A stretch of 64,000 bases of DNA from Streptomyces humidus (GTDB lineage Bacteria; Actinomycetota; Actinomycetes; Streptomycetales; Streptomycetaceae). A program made the position numbers and the translations under genes. This document shows, in pieces, positions 10,701 through 18,543 of the stretch (position 1 is its first letter; each line of letters opens with the position of its first letter). The notes under the pieces were generated by a model. That model had not been told where the DNA came from and did not search any database. It worked only from the letters and a program-made list of their open reading frames with translations. The DNA is taken from contig NZ_BMTL01000042.1 in assembly GCF_014649655.1 (NCBI RefSeq), positions 1 to 64,000 of the forward strand, read 5' to 3'.

Positions 10701-13700
10701 CCGATGCCGACGGCTCCGGCAACAGCATCAACTCCGCCGACCTCACGACCACGTCGGGCTGGCAGAGCGACAAGACGGTAACCGTCGACGGCGCCACCAT
10801 CACGTTGCCGAAGTTCGGCACTGGCACGTACGACAACATGTTGGCCTCCGGGCAGACCATCGCTCTGCCGGGAAGCGGCGCGGTGAACACCGGCGACGCC
10901 GTGGTCTTCCTCGCCTTCTCCACCGGCGGTCCCGCCAAAGGCGCCAAGGGCACCCTCACGTACGCCAAGGACAACTGCCTGAGCGGCGATCCAGCCGACC
11001 AGGACTACCAGCTGGACACCGTGCCCGATTGGCTCTCCGGACCGGCCTCCGCGGCCGCGATCACCCTCGCCCACGAGAACCACAGCAACAACACCCAGAA
11101 CAGCCCGGCCTCCGGCCCGAAGATCTACGCCATCAGCGTCCCGCTCCAATGCCCCGGCTCGGTCATCAGCAGCATCTCCCTACCGCTGTTCACCAACGGC
11201 GTCCAGGCCGGCCAGCCCGCCCTGCACGTCCTCGGACTGGGTGTGCGGCCGACGGCCCTCACCGGCAGCGGACCGAGCGCCAGGCACTGGGTCGGCACCT
11301 GGGCTTCCGTCCAGGACACCGCCAAGGTGCAACTGTCCAGCGGCAGCACCGCCACCGTCAACGGACAGACGCTCCGTATCCCCGCACACGTCAGTGTCGG
11401 TACCGATGACGGCAACGGAGTGCGCATCCGCCTGTCCAACGCCATGGGCACCACCCCGGTAACCTTCGACGCCGCATCCGTCGCACTACAGAACACCACT
11501 GCGGGCGGAGCCACCGCGGCCGCAGCACCGACGGCGCTGGCCTTCGGCGGCTCCGCCTCCGTCACTATCCCCGCAGGCGGCGACGCCACCAGCGACCCGG
11601 TCACCTTGGCCGTCGCACAGCAGGCGACCGTCCTGGTCAGCCTGCAGGTGCACGGTTCGGTGCCCGCCATGCCCGGCCACGCCACGGCCCAGACCCCCGT
11701 CTGGACGAGCGACGCCGCCAACCGCACCACCGACACCGCCGCAACCAACTTCACGCAGACCACCTACACCGGTCTGCCCTACCTCGCCGGCATCGACGTC
11801 ACCACCCCCACCGCTACCCCCACCGGCTCGCTCGTCCTCTACGGCGATCAGAGCGTCAACGCGGACACCGCAAACAGCGACGGCCAGCACCACCTCAGCG
11901 ACGCCATCACCAGTGCCCTGGTCAGCGACTCCAACGGTGACAACTCCGTGGACTACGGCGTCCTCAACGCGGGCACCAACAGCAGCAGCCTCAGCAACAA
12001 CCTGCTCCCTCAGATCACCAACAGCGCCACCCCGAAAAACTCGCTCAACCCCGTGGACCGCAACGTGCTGGCCCAGGGGAACGTGCGCACCGTCCTCGTC
12101 TCCACCGGCACCGCCGACCTGCTCAACTGCACCAGCGACGCCAGCACCTGCGCCGTCAACGTCGAGAACGGGCTGGCCTCCCTCAACAGCCAGCTGAGCT
12201 GGTACAGCACCGACGACAGCCAGACCTACGACACCTCCGGTCAGCCGATCACCCAGAACTCCAACATCACCGTCTACCTCGCCACCATCCCGCCCTTCAC
12301 CGCTGCCCACCCGGGCACGGCAACCCAGGAATCCGCGCGTGAACAGGTGAACAGCTACCTCCTCGACAACTTCCCGAGTCAGGTCATCGACTTCGCCGCT
12401 GCGGTCTCCACGGACGGCACAGCCACCTCCTCAACTGTGAAAGCAGCCGACCTGTCCGGCATCAACCCGTCCAACGCCTACTACACCGACCTCGCCGACC
12501 GGTACCTCAACGACACGAACACTGTGGTCGGCATCGCGCCGAACCTGGTGGTTCCACTCGCCACGGGCAGTGACACCCCCGAGGACGATTGGGAGCTGGC
12601 CGCCAACGGCTCCGACAGCAACGGAGACAATCCGCTCACCGCGCTCAGCGGCGCGACCTTCAGCCCCGACGGGCCGGACGCGGTCAACGCCGGTACCGGT
12701 ACAGCGTCATTCGATGGCAAAACCGGATTCCTGGAGAGCGACCACACCGCCGTCAACACCGCCGGTGACTACACCGTCTCCGCCTGGGTGAAGATCAACT
12801 CTGCTGTTGACGCCACCGCCATCTGTCAAGGCACAAGCCAGCATCAGGCGTTCTACATCGGCTATGACAGCGGTAACAAGGGCTGGATGTTCCAGACCAC
12901 CACGACCAACGACGCCGGCGCAGGCTTCCCCACCGCGGAAGGCGACAGCAACACCGGTGCCATCGGCACCTGGGCCCATCTCTTGGTCACCTACACGGCC
13001 CCGGTCGACGGTGACTCCAACACGGGCGTGATGTCGATCTACCAGAACGGCAGCCTGATGGGGACCGCCGCCAACCTCAGCCCCCAGTACGACTCCTCCC
13101 TGCCCCTCACCATCGGCGGCTGTATCAACAGCGTCGACACGACCAGTCCGTACGCCGCCTTCCCCGGCTCGGTGGCCGACGTCCACGTCTACCCATACGC
13201 GATGCAGGCGAGCCAAGCCAGCGCGAACAGCGTGATCGTGCCGGCAGGCTGGGACAACGGCATGCCCGAAGACGAGTGGAAGCTCGCCGCCAACGGCAGC
13301 GACACCGCCACCCTCAACCCCCTCACCACTGCCGGCAGCGCGACGTTCGGCACTGACGCGCCGAGCGGGGGCGCCGGCAGCGTCGCGTTCGATGGCAGCA
13401 CCGGCTTCCTCAAGAGCAAGCAGAGCGCGGTGAACACCGCCAGTGACTACACCATTTCGGCCTGGGTGAAGATCAACTCAGCTCTCGGCACCACCGCCGT
13501 CTGTCAGGGAACCACCCAACACCAGGCGTTCTACATCTCATACGACAAACCCAGTGGTGCATGGATGTTCCAGACCACCACCACCAACGACGAGAACTCC
13601 GAATTCCCCACCGCAGAAGGAGACCCCAACACCGGCCCCATCGGCACCTGGACCCACCTCGTCGCCGCCTACCGGGCACCCATCGCCGGAAAGCCCGGCA

Positions 13701-13912
13701 CAGGTTCAATGGCCCTCTACCAGAACGGCACGCTGATGGGGACCGCCACCAACCTCAGCCCCCAGTACGACTCCTCGCTGCCGCTGACCATCGGCGGCTG
13801 CGTCAACAGCGCAGCAGCCACCAGCCCGTACTTGGCCTTCCCCGGCTCCGTGGCCGACGTCCACGTCTACCCACGGACCCTCTCGGCGACCGAGGTCGGC
13901 GCACTGCACTGA
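7751..13912 (+). CDS. Giant secreted protein: DNRLRE-like, inactive SGNH-like and two LamG modules
   Basis: The product is 2,053 residues from the ATG at 7751, which has GAAGGA about 11 bases upstream; a start 63 bases earlier lacks one. A twin-charged N-terminus and hydrophobic segment ending in APAHA form a signal peptide. Residues about 330-530 resemble DNRLRE-type surface modules, and residues about 560-1020 contain Ig-like and carbohydrate-binding-like sheets. Around residue 1179 (HWVGTWAS) an SGNH-hydrolase-like domain begins, but GDS reads GDQ at 1365-1367, the GGN block reads NSS, and GxND reads GTAD with Ala1455, so it should be catalytically dead. Residues about 1615-1815 and 1840-2053 are near-duplicate LamG (concanavalin-type) domains. 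The gene is divergent from the RHS toxin, and I infer a shared surface role. A strong terminator follows. Confidence 0.88.
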   Translation: MSLPHKTGRASRRPGSRPVAAAVVAALAAGWLAATAPAHAASGAPTPSHQATSPSDRAQSTAAKRLNPTESASAQAKATGTPVTIDQLTDTGTQVVANPDGTFTRTDSSMPQRVRQQGKWVPVDTSLVRRADGTWAPKAAVTDVAFSGGGSGELVTLRSGVDRLAFSWPGALPDPVVSNDTATYPEVFPGVDLQLTADASGYSSIMVLKTPKAAADPRLQSLEWKTTSANLKLATTSNGGVHATDKETGKTVFHSDTALMWDSTGSEQKAGATALARTATTSAARAEHAAAARVGKHRAQVHVTLKDGKQLLGLDKSLLTAKTTTYPVYVDPEWSGRPSQLDWARISDNGWNVYNSTSTTGATNAREGWDNNTPGNGERARTYYQINTSGIKGAVVSHASLYVKQLSAASCSDTPAAVYGTDRPAGWSSTSLYWGHEPGGRTAALGTNPVSHEAGTCPVTNGSNSWVSPPSLEFNVTSRAVSAAAGSWSSMTLMVQSPNMNDATQWKQLAYGGGATLSVTYSYRPKLKNGTGTPAVKPSIVSSGKTMTTTHTPTLSARAVDPDLAGGSELLRIEYNVYNASGTLVHQGFGPNLDSKKRARYNTNGSDWTTPSLPDGTYTWKATAQNAAGYWAGTGSGIWTKTQTFTVDTSAPPSPTVTSSQFPAKQIGAAFGDQGTFVLGNNHTNNITGYLFSLDATLGSTVYTSSGVTHLVAGTKIAQNKIYYATSDNGPGTGTSVINGSASPAFAPGVVGPHTLYAKAVDQAGSTSVSQTAYTFYAGTSTPTYAYGDKMISGWTATNTDGTTTAVPKATTTSTGGQLISQAAGSGYEFADGYQAMLANKTSTSKVVSSDSATFSFDIPKDGPWSFGVNLTKGKDYGIYHLVLDAGKSTQSTLINGFDAYNSYTTTQFVNLGIPKVGSQLLTLNQGVHTLTLTLSGKNSGSSGYQAGIDVLRLGPALTCAINATSACRNNTATSTFTTTTSPADADGSGNSINSADLTTTSGWQSDKTVTVDGATITLPKFGTGTYDNMLASGQTIALPGSGAVNTGDAVVFLAFSTGGPAKGAKGTLTYAKDNCLSGDPADQDYQLDTVPDWLSGPASAAAITLAHENHSNNTQNSPASGPKIYAISVPLQCPGSVISSISLPLFTNGVQAGQPALHVLGLGVRPTALTGSGPSARHWVGTWASVQDTAKVQLSSGSTATVNGQTLRIPAHVSVGTDDGNGVRIRLSNAMGTTPVTFDAASVALQNTTAGGATAAAAPTALAFGGSASVTIPAGGDATSDPVTLAVAQQATVLVSLQVHGSVPAMPGHATAQTPVWTSDAANRTTDTAATNFTQTTYTGLPYLAGIDVTTPTATPTGSLVLYGDQSVNADTANSDGQHHLSDAITSALVSDSNGDNSVDYGVLNAGTNSSSLSNNLLPQITNSATPKNSLNPVDRNVLAQGNVRTVLVSTGTADLLNCTSDASTCAVNVENGLASLNSQLSWYSTDDSQTYDTSGQPITQNSNITVYLATIPPFTAAHPGTATQESAREQVNSYLLDNFPSQVIDFAAAVSTDGTATSSTVKAADLSGINPSNAYYTDLADRYLNDTNTVVGIAPNLVVPLATGSDTPEDDWELAANGSDSNGDNPLTALSGATFSPDGPDAVNAGTGTASFDGKTGFLESDHTAVNTAGDYTVSAWVKINSAVDATAICQGTSQHQAFYIGYDSGNKGWMFQTTTTNDAGAGFPTAEGDSNTGAIGTWAHLLVTYTAPVDGDSNTGVMSIYQNGSLMGTAANLSPQYDSSLPLTIGGCINSVDTTSPYAAFPGSVADVHVYPYAMQASQASANSVIVPAGWDNGMPEDEWKLAANGSDTATLNPLTTAGSATFGTDAPSGGAGSVAFDGSTGFLKSKQSAVNTASDYTISAWVKINSALGTTAVCQGTTQHQAFYISYDKPSGAWMFQTTTTNDENSEFPTAEGDPNTGPIGTWTHLVAAYRAPIAGKPGTGSMALYQNGTLMGTATNLSPQYDSSLPLTIGGCVNSAAATSPYLAFPGSVADVHVYPRTLSATEVGALH

Positions 13913-13925
13913 CCCTTTTCCATCA

Positions 13926-13972
13926 CACTCGGGCCTCCGCCGCATTCAACAAGCGCGGTGGAGGCCCGAGTG
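13926..13972 (+). terminator. Strong intrinsic-type hairpin after the giant secreted protein
   Basis: CACTCGGGCCTCCGCCGC pairs with GCGGTGGAGGCCCGAGTG across a loop of about 11 bases, giving an 18-base stem with a single G-T position. It starts 14 bases after the stop codon. There is no clear T-run, which is usual for Streptomyces terminators. Confidence 0.75.
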
Positions 13973-14149
13973 CGTTCGTCTTGGGCCTTTCCCTCGTTGA
14001 AGACACAGCTCAAAAGGCGGGTGCGACCGGTTCTCGGTGGCTTGCGGTGCTCGCGGACAGCGAAGACGTGCTCAGACCCGATCAGCCGCACGAATCGATG
14101 CCAGCCCGAGGCGAGGCCGGGTACTTAGCCATGGCGGGTCGTCGGGCCG

Positions 14150-14389
14150 ATCCGCCCTACCAACAATCAGAGGTCTGTCCATGACACGCGTGACGCCCTC
14201 GCCGAACAGGGCCCCATCGAGGTTTACTCCGGCGGTGAACGGCAGTCCTGCACACATGGTCTCAGCCGTGGCGGCGCGTCCCAGCGAGTGACCGATAACC
14301 ATCGCCGTACGCGAGGGGTGCATGATGCTCCGCAACCCAAGGGAGAGGCCGGACGTTCCGTGCCGGACCACGCGGCGCAGCTCCTGCAA
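14150..14389 (-). pseudogene. Fragment of an alpha/beta hydrolase (PAF-acetylhydrolase-like)
   Basis: The reverse strand reads through IMHPSRTAMVIGHSLG and AGVNLDGALFG, which match the nucleophile elbow (GxSxG, here GHSLG) and the following strand of secreted alpha/beta hydrolases of the PAF-acetylhydrolase/chlorophyllase kind. Only about 80 codons remain. The N-terminal part, the catalytic Asp and the His are missing, and the conserved second glycine after GHSLG has become Arg. No ribosome site precedes it. It is best read as a decayed remnant. The open frame continues to 14072 without recognisable sequence. Confidence 0.5.
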
Positions 14390-14459
14390 CCCCTTCGCGT
14401 CGCCCTACTGCCTGCGGGCAGTGGAAACGGAACCTAAGGGGATGGACGCGTGACCGCTC

Positions 14460-15005
14460 TCAGGCGTCCTCGTCATGAATTCGCCCACCCGGATCCTCCG
14501 CACACTCCAGCGCCCACGCCTTGAGTTCTTCGATCTGCCGGGAGGTGAGCCCATACGCGGTGTAGTCCTCATCCTCGTACCAGTCCGCGCCCACGAGCCG
14601 GTCCCGGAGGTCTTCGAGGCTGAACTCGTCCTGAGCGCGACGGCGGCCCAGGGATTCGAGGTCGGCGGTGGAACGATCGCGGGAGGCAGCCTGGACGTCG
14701 ATGAGGTCGCGGACAGTGCCACGGTCGGCGAGGGCACGGACCTTGGTGCCGATCACGTCGTCGAGGGAAAGAACGGGGCCGTAGGGGGTCTGGGCGGGCG
14801 GAGCCCAGAACGCCTCCTTGAGGACGTCGACCTCGCACTCCTCGCCGGTGTCCGGATCGGTGACGAGGAAACGGCCGCTGAGCGGATCAGTCTGGACGTG
14901 CGTGGTCCGCCATCCGCGCGCGCTGAGACCCGCTGTGAGTGAGGCGACGATCTCCTGCATCGGAGCGGGGTTCTCAGTGGCCACGTCGAGGTCACGGCTG
15001 AACCA
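14460..15005 (-). pseudogene. 5'-truncated AbiEii/AbiGii-type nucleotidyltransferase
   Basis: About 180 codons remain of a nucleotidyltransferase of the AbiEii/AbiGii (MenT-like) type. The frame opens at FSRDLDVATENP, whose D-x-D pair would bind metal, and continues with VDVLKEAFWAPP, SLDDVIGTKVRALADRGTVRDLID and a C-terminal helical part ending near 14460. A stop codon lies directly upstream (15006-15008), and the N-terminal GS motif that precedes D-x-D in intact members is absent. The gene has therefore lost its 5' end. In type IV toxin-antitoxin pairs the antitoxin gene normally sits upstream, but none is visible here. A GTG at 14984 could give a short product, but it would lack catalytic residues. 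Confidence 0.65.
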
Positions 15006-15207
15006 TCATGTTCGCTTCACCACCGGGCTGAAGCCCAATGCACTGCGAATGAATCCCGGTAGCAGATTCCTCAGCTGTCATGCCGTAGACGGGGTCGCGG
15101 ATGCCGCCGCCCTGGCCATCTCCTCTGTCTGCTGTTTGTCTCAGGGCTCTCGTGCGCCGTTCGGTACGACGGACAGGTCGTCCACGGCCTGCCCATGGCC
15201 CTGGAGG

Positions 15208-17766
15208 TCAGGCGGCGCGGCGTCCGATGTCGGGCCCGGCTCTCTCGCCGGTGGCGTGGGCGGCCGCCGCGCTGGGGGGTTGGTCGGTGGGCGAGGGTGC
15301 TGCACCGGGGAGGTGCAGGCGTTTGAGCGCGAGGGCGTTGACGGCGACGATGATGCTGGACCCGGACATGGACAGCGCGGCGATCTCCGGCCGCAGTACC
15401 AGGCCGAGGGCGGGCTCGAAGACGCCCGCGGCGATGGGCAGGGCGATGGCGTTGTAGCCGATGGCCCAGCCGAGGTTCTGCCGCATCTTGCGCAGGGTGC
15501 CGCGGCCGATGCGCAGCGCGGTCGGCACGTCGAGGGGGTCGGAGCGCATCAGGACGAGGTCTGCGGTCTCGATGGCCACGTCGGTGCCGGCGCCGATGGC
15601 GATGCCGAGGTCGGCCTGGGCGAGGGCGGGTGCGTCGTTGACGCCGTCGCCGACCATGGCGACCTTGCGGCCGCCGCGTTGCAGTTCGGCCACCTTGGCC
15701 GCCTTGTCCCCGGGCAGGACCTCGGCGATGACGGTGTCGATGCCCAGACGGTCCGCGATCCGCTCGGCGGTGGCCTGGTTGTCGCCGGTGAGCATGACCA
15801 CTTCGACACCGAGGGCGTGCAGTTCGGCCACGGCGGCGGCCGAGGTCTCCCGGGGTGCGTCGGCGATGCCGATCAGGCCCGCCGCCTGTCCGTCGACGGC
15901 GGCGATGACGACGGTACGGCCGGTGGCGGCCAGCGCCTCGCGTCGGGCGGCCAGTTGGCCGAGGTCGACGCCTTCGCGTATCGCCAGTCTGCGGTTGCCG
16001 ACCGAGACCCGGTGGCCGTCGACGACCGCGGTCGCACCGTGGCCGGGGACGTTCTCGAAGTGCCGCGCGCTCACCGGCGTCACGGCCCGGCTCTCGGCGT
16101 ACCGTACAACGGCTTCGGCCAAGGGGTGCTCGGACTCGCGCTCCACCGCCGTGACCAGCCGCAGCAGTTGGTCCTCGGCCGTTCCCGGGGCGGTGATCAG
16201 GTCGGTCACCTCCGGCTCGCCCTTGGTCAAGGTGCCGGTCTTGTCCATGACCACGGTCTGGATCCCCGCCGATGCCTCCAGGGCGACGGCGTTCTTGAAC
16301 AGCACCCCGCGCCGGGCTCCCAGTCCCGTGCCGACCATGATGGCCGTAGGGGTGGCCAGACCCAGGGCGTCCGGGCAGGTGATGACGACGACGGTGATGG
16401 CGAACAGCATCGCGGTGCCCAGCGAGCGGTCGGTGGCCAGCAGCCAGACGGCCAGCGTCGCGGCGCCGCCGATCAGGGCGACGAAGACCAGCCAGAACGC
16501 GGCCCGGTCGGCGAGCCGTTGGCCAGGGGCCTTGGAGTTCTGGGCTTCCTGGACGAGTTTGACGATCTGTGCCAGGGCGGTGTCGGAGCCGACCTTGGTG
16601 GCGCGTACGCGGAGCGTGCCGTTGGCGTTGATGGTCGCACCGACGACCTGCGAGCCGGGGGCTTTGTGCACGGGCAGGCTCTCCCCGGTGACCATCGACT
16701 CGTCAACCTCGCTCTCCCCCTCCTCCACGGTCCCGTCGACGGCGATCTTGGCTCCGGGCCGGACCAGCAGCAGATCGCCGACCACGACCTCGGCGGTGGG
16801 CACCTCCACCGGCTCACCGCCCCGCACGACGAGTGCCTTGGGCGGTGCCAGGTCGAGCAGGGTGCGGATGGCGTCGTTGGCACCGCCCCGGGCGCGCATC
16901 TCGAACCAGTGGCCGAGCAGCACGAACGAGGCCAGCACGGTGGCCGCTTCGTAGAAGACGTCGCCGCCCCCGGTGAGCGTGATGATCAGCGAGTACGTCC
17001 AGCCGGAGCCGACGGCGACCGCGACCAGCACCATCATGTCCAGGGTGCGGGCACGCAGAGCCCGCACCGCGCCGTCGAAGAAGATCGAGCACGAGTAGAA
17101 GATCACTGGCAGGCTCAGCAGCAGCGCCCAGACATCCTGGCGCAGCCCGAAAGGCACAGGGACGTCCAGACCGAAGACGTCCTCGCCGATCGGCGACCAG
17201 ATGACGATGGGGATCGAGAACAGCAGCGCCACGAGGAATCGGTTGCGCATGTCGGCCACCATCGCCGCCATCGACATGGCCTCGTGGCCGCCGTGCCCCA
17301 TCATCTCGTGCGGTGCCGGCATCTCCTCGGCCCCGGCGGGAGCCTCGGCCGCCGCATGCTCGACGTGGCCGGCTTGCCCCGCGGGTGCGCCTGGAGCGGC
17401 CACCCGCGCGGCCTGGCTCTCAGGAGTCGCTTGAGGGGCTTCGACAGCAGGGTCCGGTTCGGCCATCGGATCACAGACATGGGACGGCACGGATCGGCCC
17501 GCGCAGTGGTAGCCGCATTCGGTCACCCAGCGGCGCAGCTGGGCCAGTGACGTACGCCGCGGATCGAAGGCCACCGTCGCCGATTGTGCGACCGGGTTGA
17601 CCTCGACCTGAAGTACGCCAGGCCGCCGGCCCAGCGCAGCGGCGACGGTGCTCTGCTGGGACGCCCAGGCCAGACCGCGCACATCCAGAACCGCCGTGGT
17701 CCGCTCCTTACCGGGATCCTCGCGTCCGGACGTTTCGTGATCGTGACGATCCGCGTGGTGCTGCAC
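15208..17766 (-). CDS. Copper-type P1B heavy-metal ATPase with CPD motif
   Basis: The product is 852 residues from the GTG at 17766, placed 6 bases after GGAGGA. It is an inner-membrane pump that uses ATP to export a heavy metal, most likely copper. The N-terminal domain (about residues 25-95) keeps the HMA fold pattern but lacks its CxxC metal-binding pair. It is followed by a Met/His-rich stretch (HEMMGHGGHEAMSM) that could bind metal. The transmembrane metal site is CPD (near 465, TCPDALGLATP) instead of CPC or CPH. Phosphorylation Asp508 lies in DKTGT, and TGDNQAT and GDGVNDAPAL complete the ATP-binding machinery. The length and motif order are normal. The downstream gene on the same strand at 17780 lies upstream in transcription and may be co-transcribed. 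Metal specificity is inference. Confidence 0.9.
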   Translation of the reverse strand: MQHHADRHDHETSGREDPGKERTTAVLDVRGLAWASQQSTVAAALGRRPGVLQVEVNPVAQSATVAFDPRRTSLAQLRRWVTECGYHCAGRSVPSHVCDPMAEPDPAVEAPQATPESQAARVAAPGAPAGQAGHVEHAAAEAPAGAEEMPAPHEMMGHGGHEAMSMAAMVADMRNRFLVALLFSIPIVIWSPIGEDVFGLDVPVPFGLRQDVWALLLSLPVIFYSCSIFFDGAVRALRARTLDMMVLVAVAVGSGWTYSLIITLTGGGDVFYEAATVLASFVLLGHWFEMRARGGANDAIRTLLDLAPPKALVVRGGEPVEVPTAEVVVGDLLLVRPGAKIAVDGTVEEGESEVDESMVTGESLPVHKAPGSQVVGATINANGTLRVRATKVGSDTALAQIVKLVQEAQNSKAPGQRLADRAAFWLVFVALIGGAATLAVWLLATDRSLGTAMLFAITVVVITCPDALGLATPTAIMVGTGLGARRGVLFKNAVALEASAGIQTVVMDKTGTLTKGEPEVTDLITAPGTAEDQLLRLVTAVERESEHPLAEAVVRYAESRAVTPVSARHFENVPGHGATAVVDGHRVSVGNRRLAIREGVDLGQLAARREALAATGRTVVIAAVDGQAAGLIGIADAPRETSAAAVAELHALGVEVVMLTGDNQATAERIADRLGIDTVIAEVLPGDKAAKVAELQRGGRKVAMVGDGVNDAPALAQADLGIAIGAGTDVAIETADLVLMRSDPLDVPTALRIGRGTLRKMRQNLGWAIGYNAIALPIAAGVFEPALGLVLRPEIAALSMSGSSIIVAVNALALKRLHLPGAAPSPTDQPPSAAAAHATGERAGPDIGRRAA

Positions 17767-17779
17767 GGTCACTCCTCCT

Positions 17780-18145
17780 TCAGCGAGTGAGGCCGGGATG
17801 AATGAGGGGCGAAGCCGTCGCACCCCAGTAGGCCAGACCGCTCAGCATCAGGACCAGGACCAGGACCAGGACGTGATGGTTGCCTGCGGCGAACACCGAC
17901 AGCAGCAGTCCGATCAGCAGCCCGAACCAGGCGCCGGTGCCGGCCCCGGCCTGCGCGGCCCGTCCGCGTGTGAGGCGGCCGAGGACGGTCTCGACCATAC
18001 GGAGGTCCGAACGGATGATCGCGGTGTGTTCCACCGGGAATTTGCTGTCGGACAGAAAGTCGACCGCGCGCTGGACGCCGGTGCAGGTCGGGTACGAGCC
18101 GACGACCGGACGATCGACCTCTGCGATAGGCGGGTGCTGGGTCAT
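17780..18145 (-). CDS. Small membrane stress protein (general stress protein 17M-like)
   Basis: This gene encodes 121 residues from an ATG with GGGGAG upstream. The N-terminal half has the pattern of the YflT/GSP17M-like family (VVGSYPTCTGVQRAVDFLSD, then HTAIIRSDLRMVETVLGRLT). The C-terminal half carries a glycine-rich segment and two hydrophobic helices, the second encoded by a CAGGAC-type hexamer repeat that reads VLVLVLVL. The product should sit in the membrane with a soluble head. It is followed after 13 bases by the P1B ATPase gene, so the two probably form one leftward transcript. The function of this family is not well defined; a general stress role is suggested by homologues and by the pspA operon transcribed divergently from it. 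Confidence 0.7.
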   Translation of the reverse strand: MTQHPPIAEVDRPVVGSYPTCTGVQRAVDFLSDSKFPVEHTAIIRSDLRMVETVLGRLTRGRAAQAGAGTGAWFGLLIGLLLSVFAAGNHHVLVLVLVLMLSGLAYWGATASPLIHPGLTR

Positions 18146-18543
18146 CGAAGGACTCCCCTGGTCATCAAGCAGCCTGCGCCCGTGCCACCCCTCGCGCAAC
18201 GCACGCTGCCGTGGGTGAGCGCATGAGGGGGGCGGAAGAGCAGGTCGGCGACGTCGAGGTGCTGCAGAACGCCGGCCCGAAAAGGCTGCCGGCCGCCGAG
18301 CAGAGAACTCTGCGCAGCGGTACTGGTCGGCTTCGTCGAGCCTGCTCCTGGGGTGCGGACCCGGTGCAGGACCGACCGGCCCCGAGTGGGGGACCGCTGG
18401 TGCCTGCCCCGCTGGGTATCGCGGGGCGAGGATGGCTGAACACCAGGGATCGCGGTTGCGGCCCGGACCACCGAACCGGAGCCTGAAGGTGTCCGCCGAG
18501 TGGCCTGGCTGATTCCTCACCCCGTCGAGAGGAGGCGGCCGAA
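18146..18543. promoter_or_regulatory. Divergent promoter region between the stress protein and pspA
   Basis: This 398-base gap holds no gene I can support. It must contain the leftward promoter of the small stress protein/ATPase unit and the rightward pspA promoter. At 18369-18383 it contains GGACC-GACC-GGCCC, a spaced element that recurs upstream of the universal stress gene near 53,630 and resembles DosR/DevR-type boxes only loosely. Confidence 0.4.

Noticed and set aside
9161..11149. Long minus-strand open frame across the giant secreted protein
   Set aside because: Antisense to a gene with signal peptide and recognisable domains; Gly/Val/Ala-rich without family pattern.
15006..15207. Possible insertion-sequence end between the nucleotidyltransferase relic and the ATPase gene
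   Set aside because: No terminal inverted repeats, target duplication or transposase similarity could be seen; the sequence is simply unrecognised.
14818..17550. Very long open frame on the plus strand across the P1B ATPase gene
   Set aside because: It is antisense to a gene with complete P1B motifs, has Gly/Asp/Arg-rich low-complexity content and no ribosome site; high GC keeps the opposite strand open.
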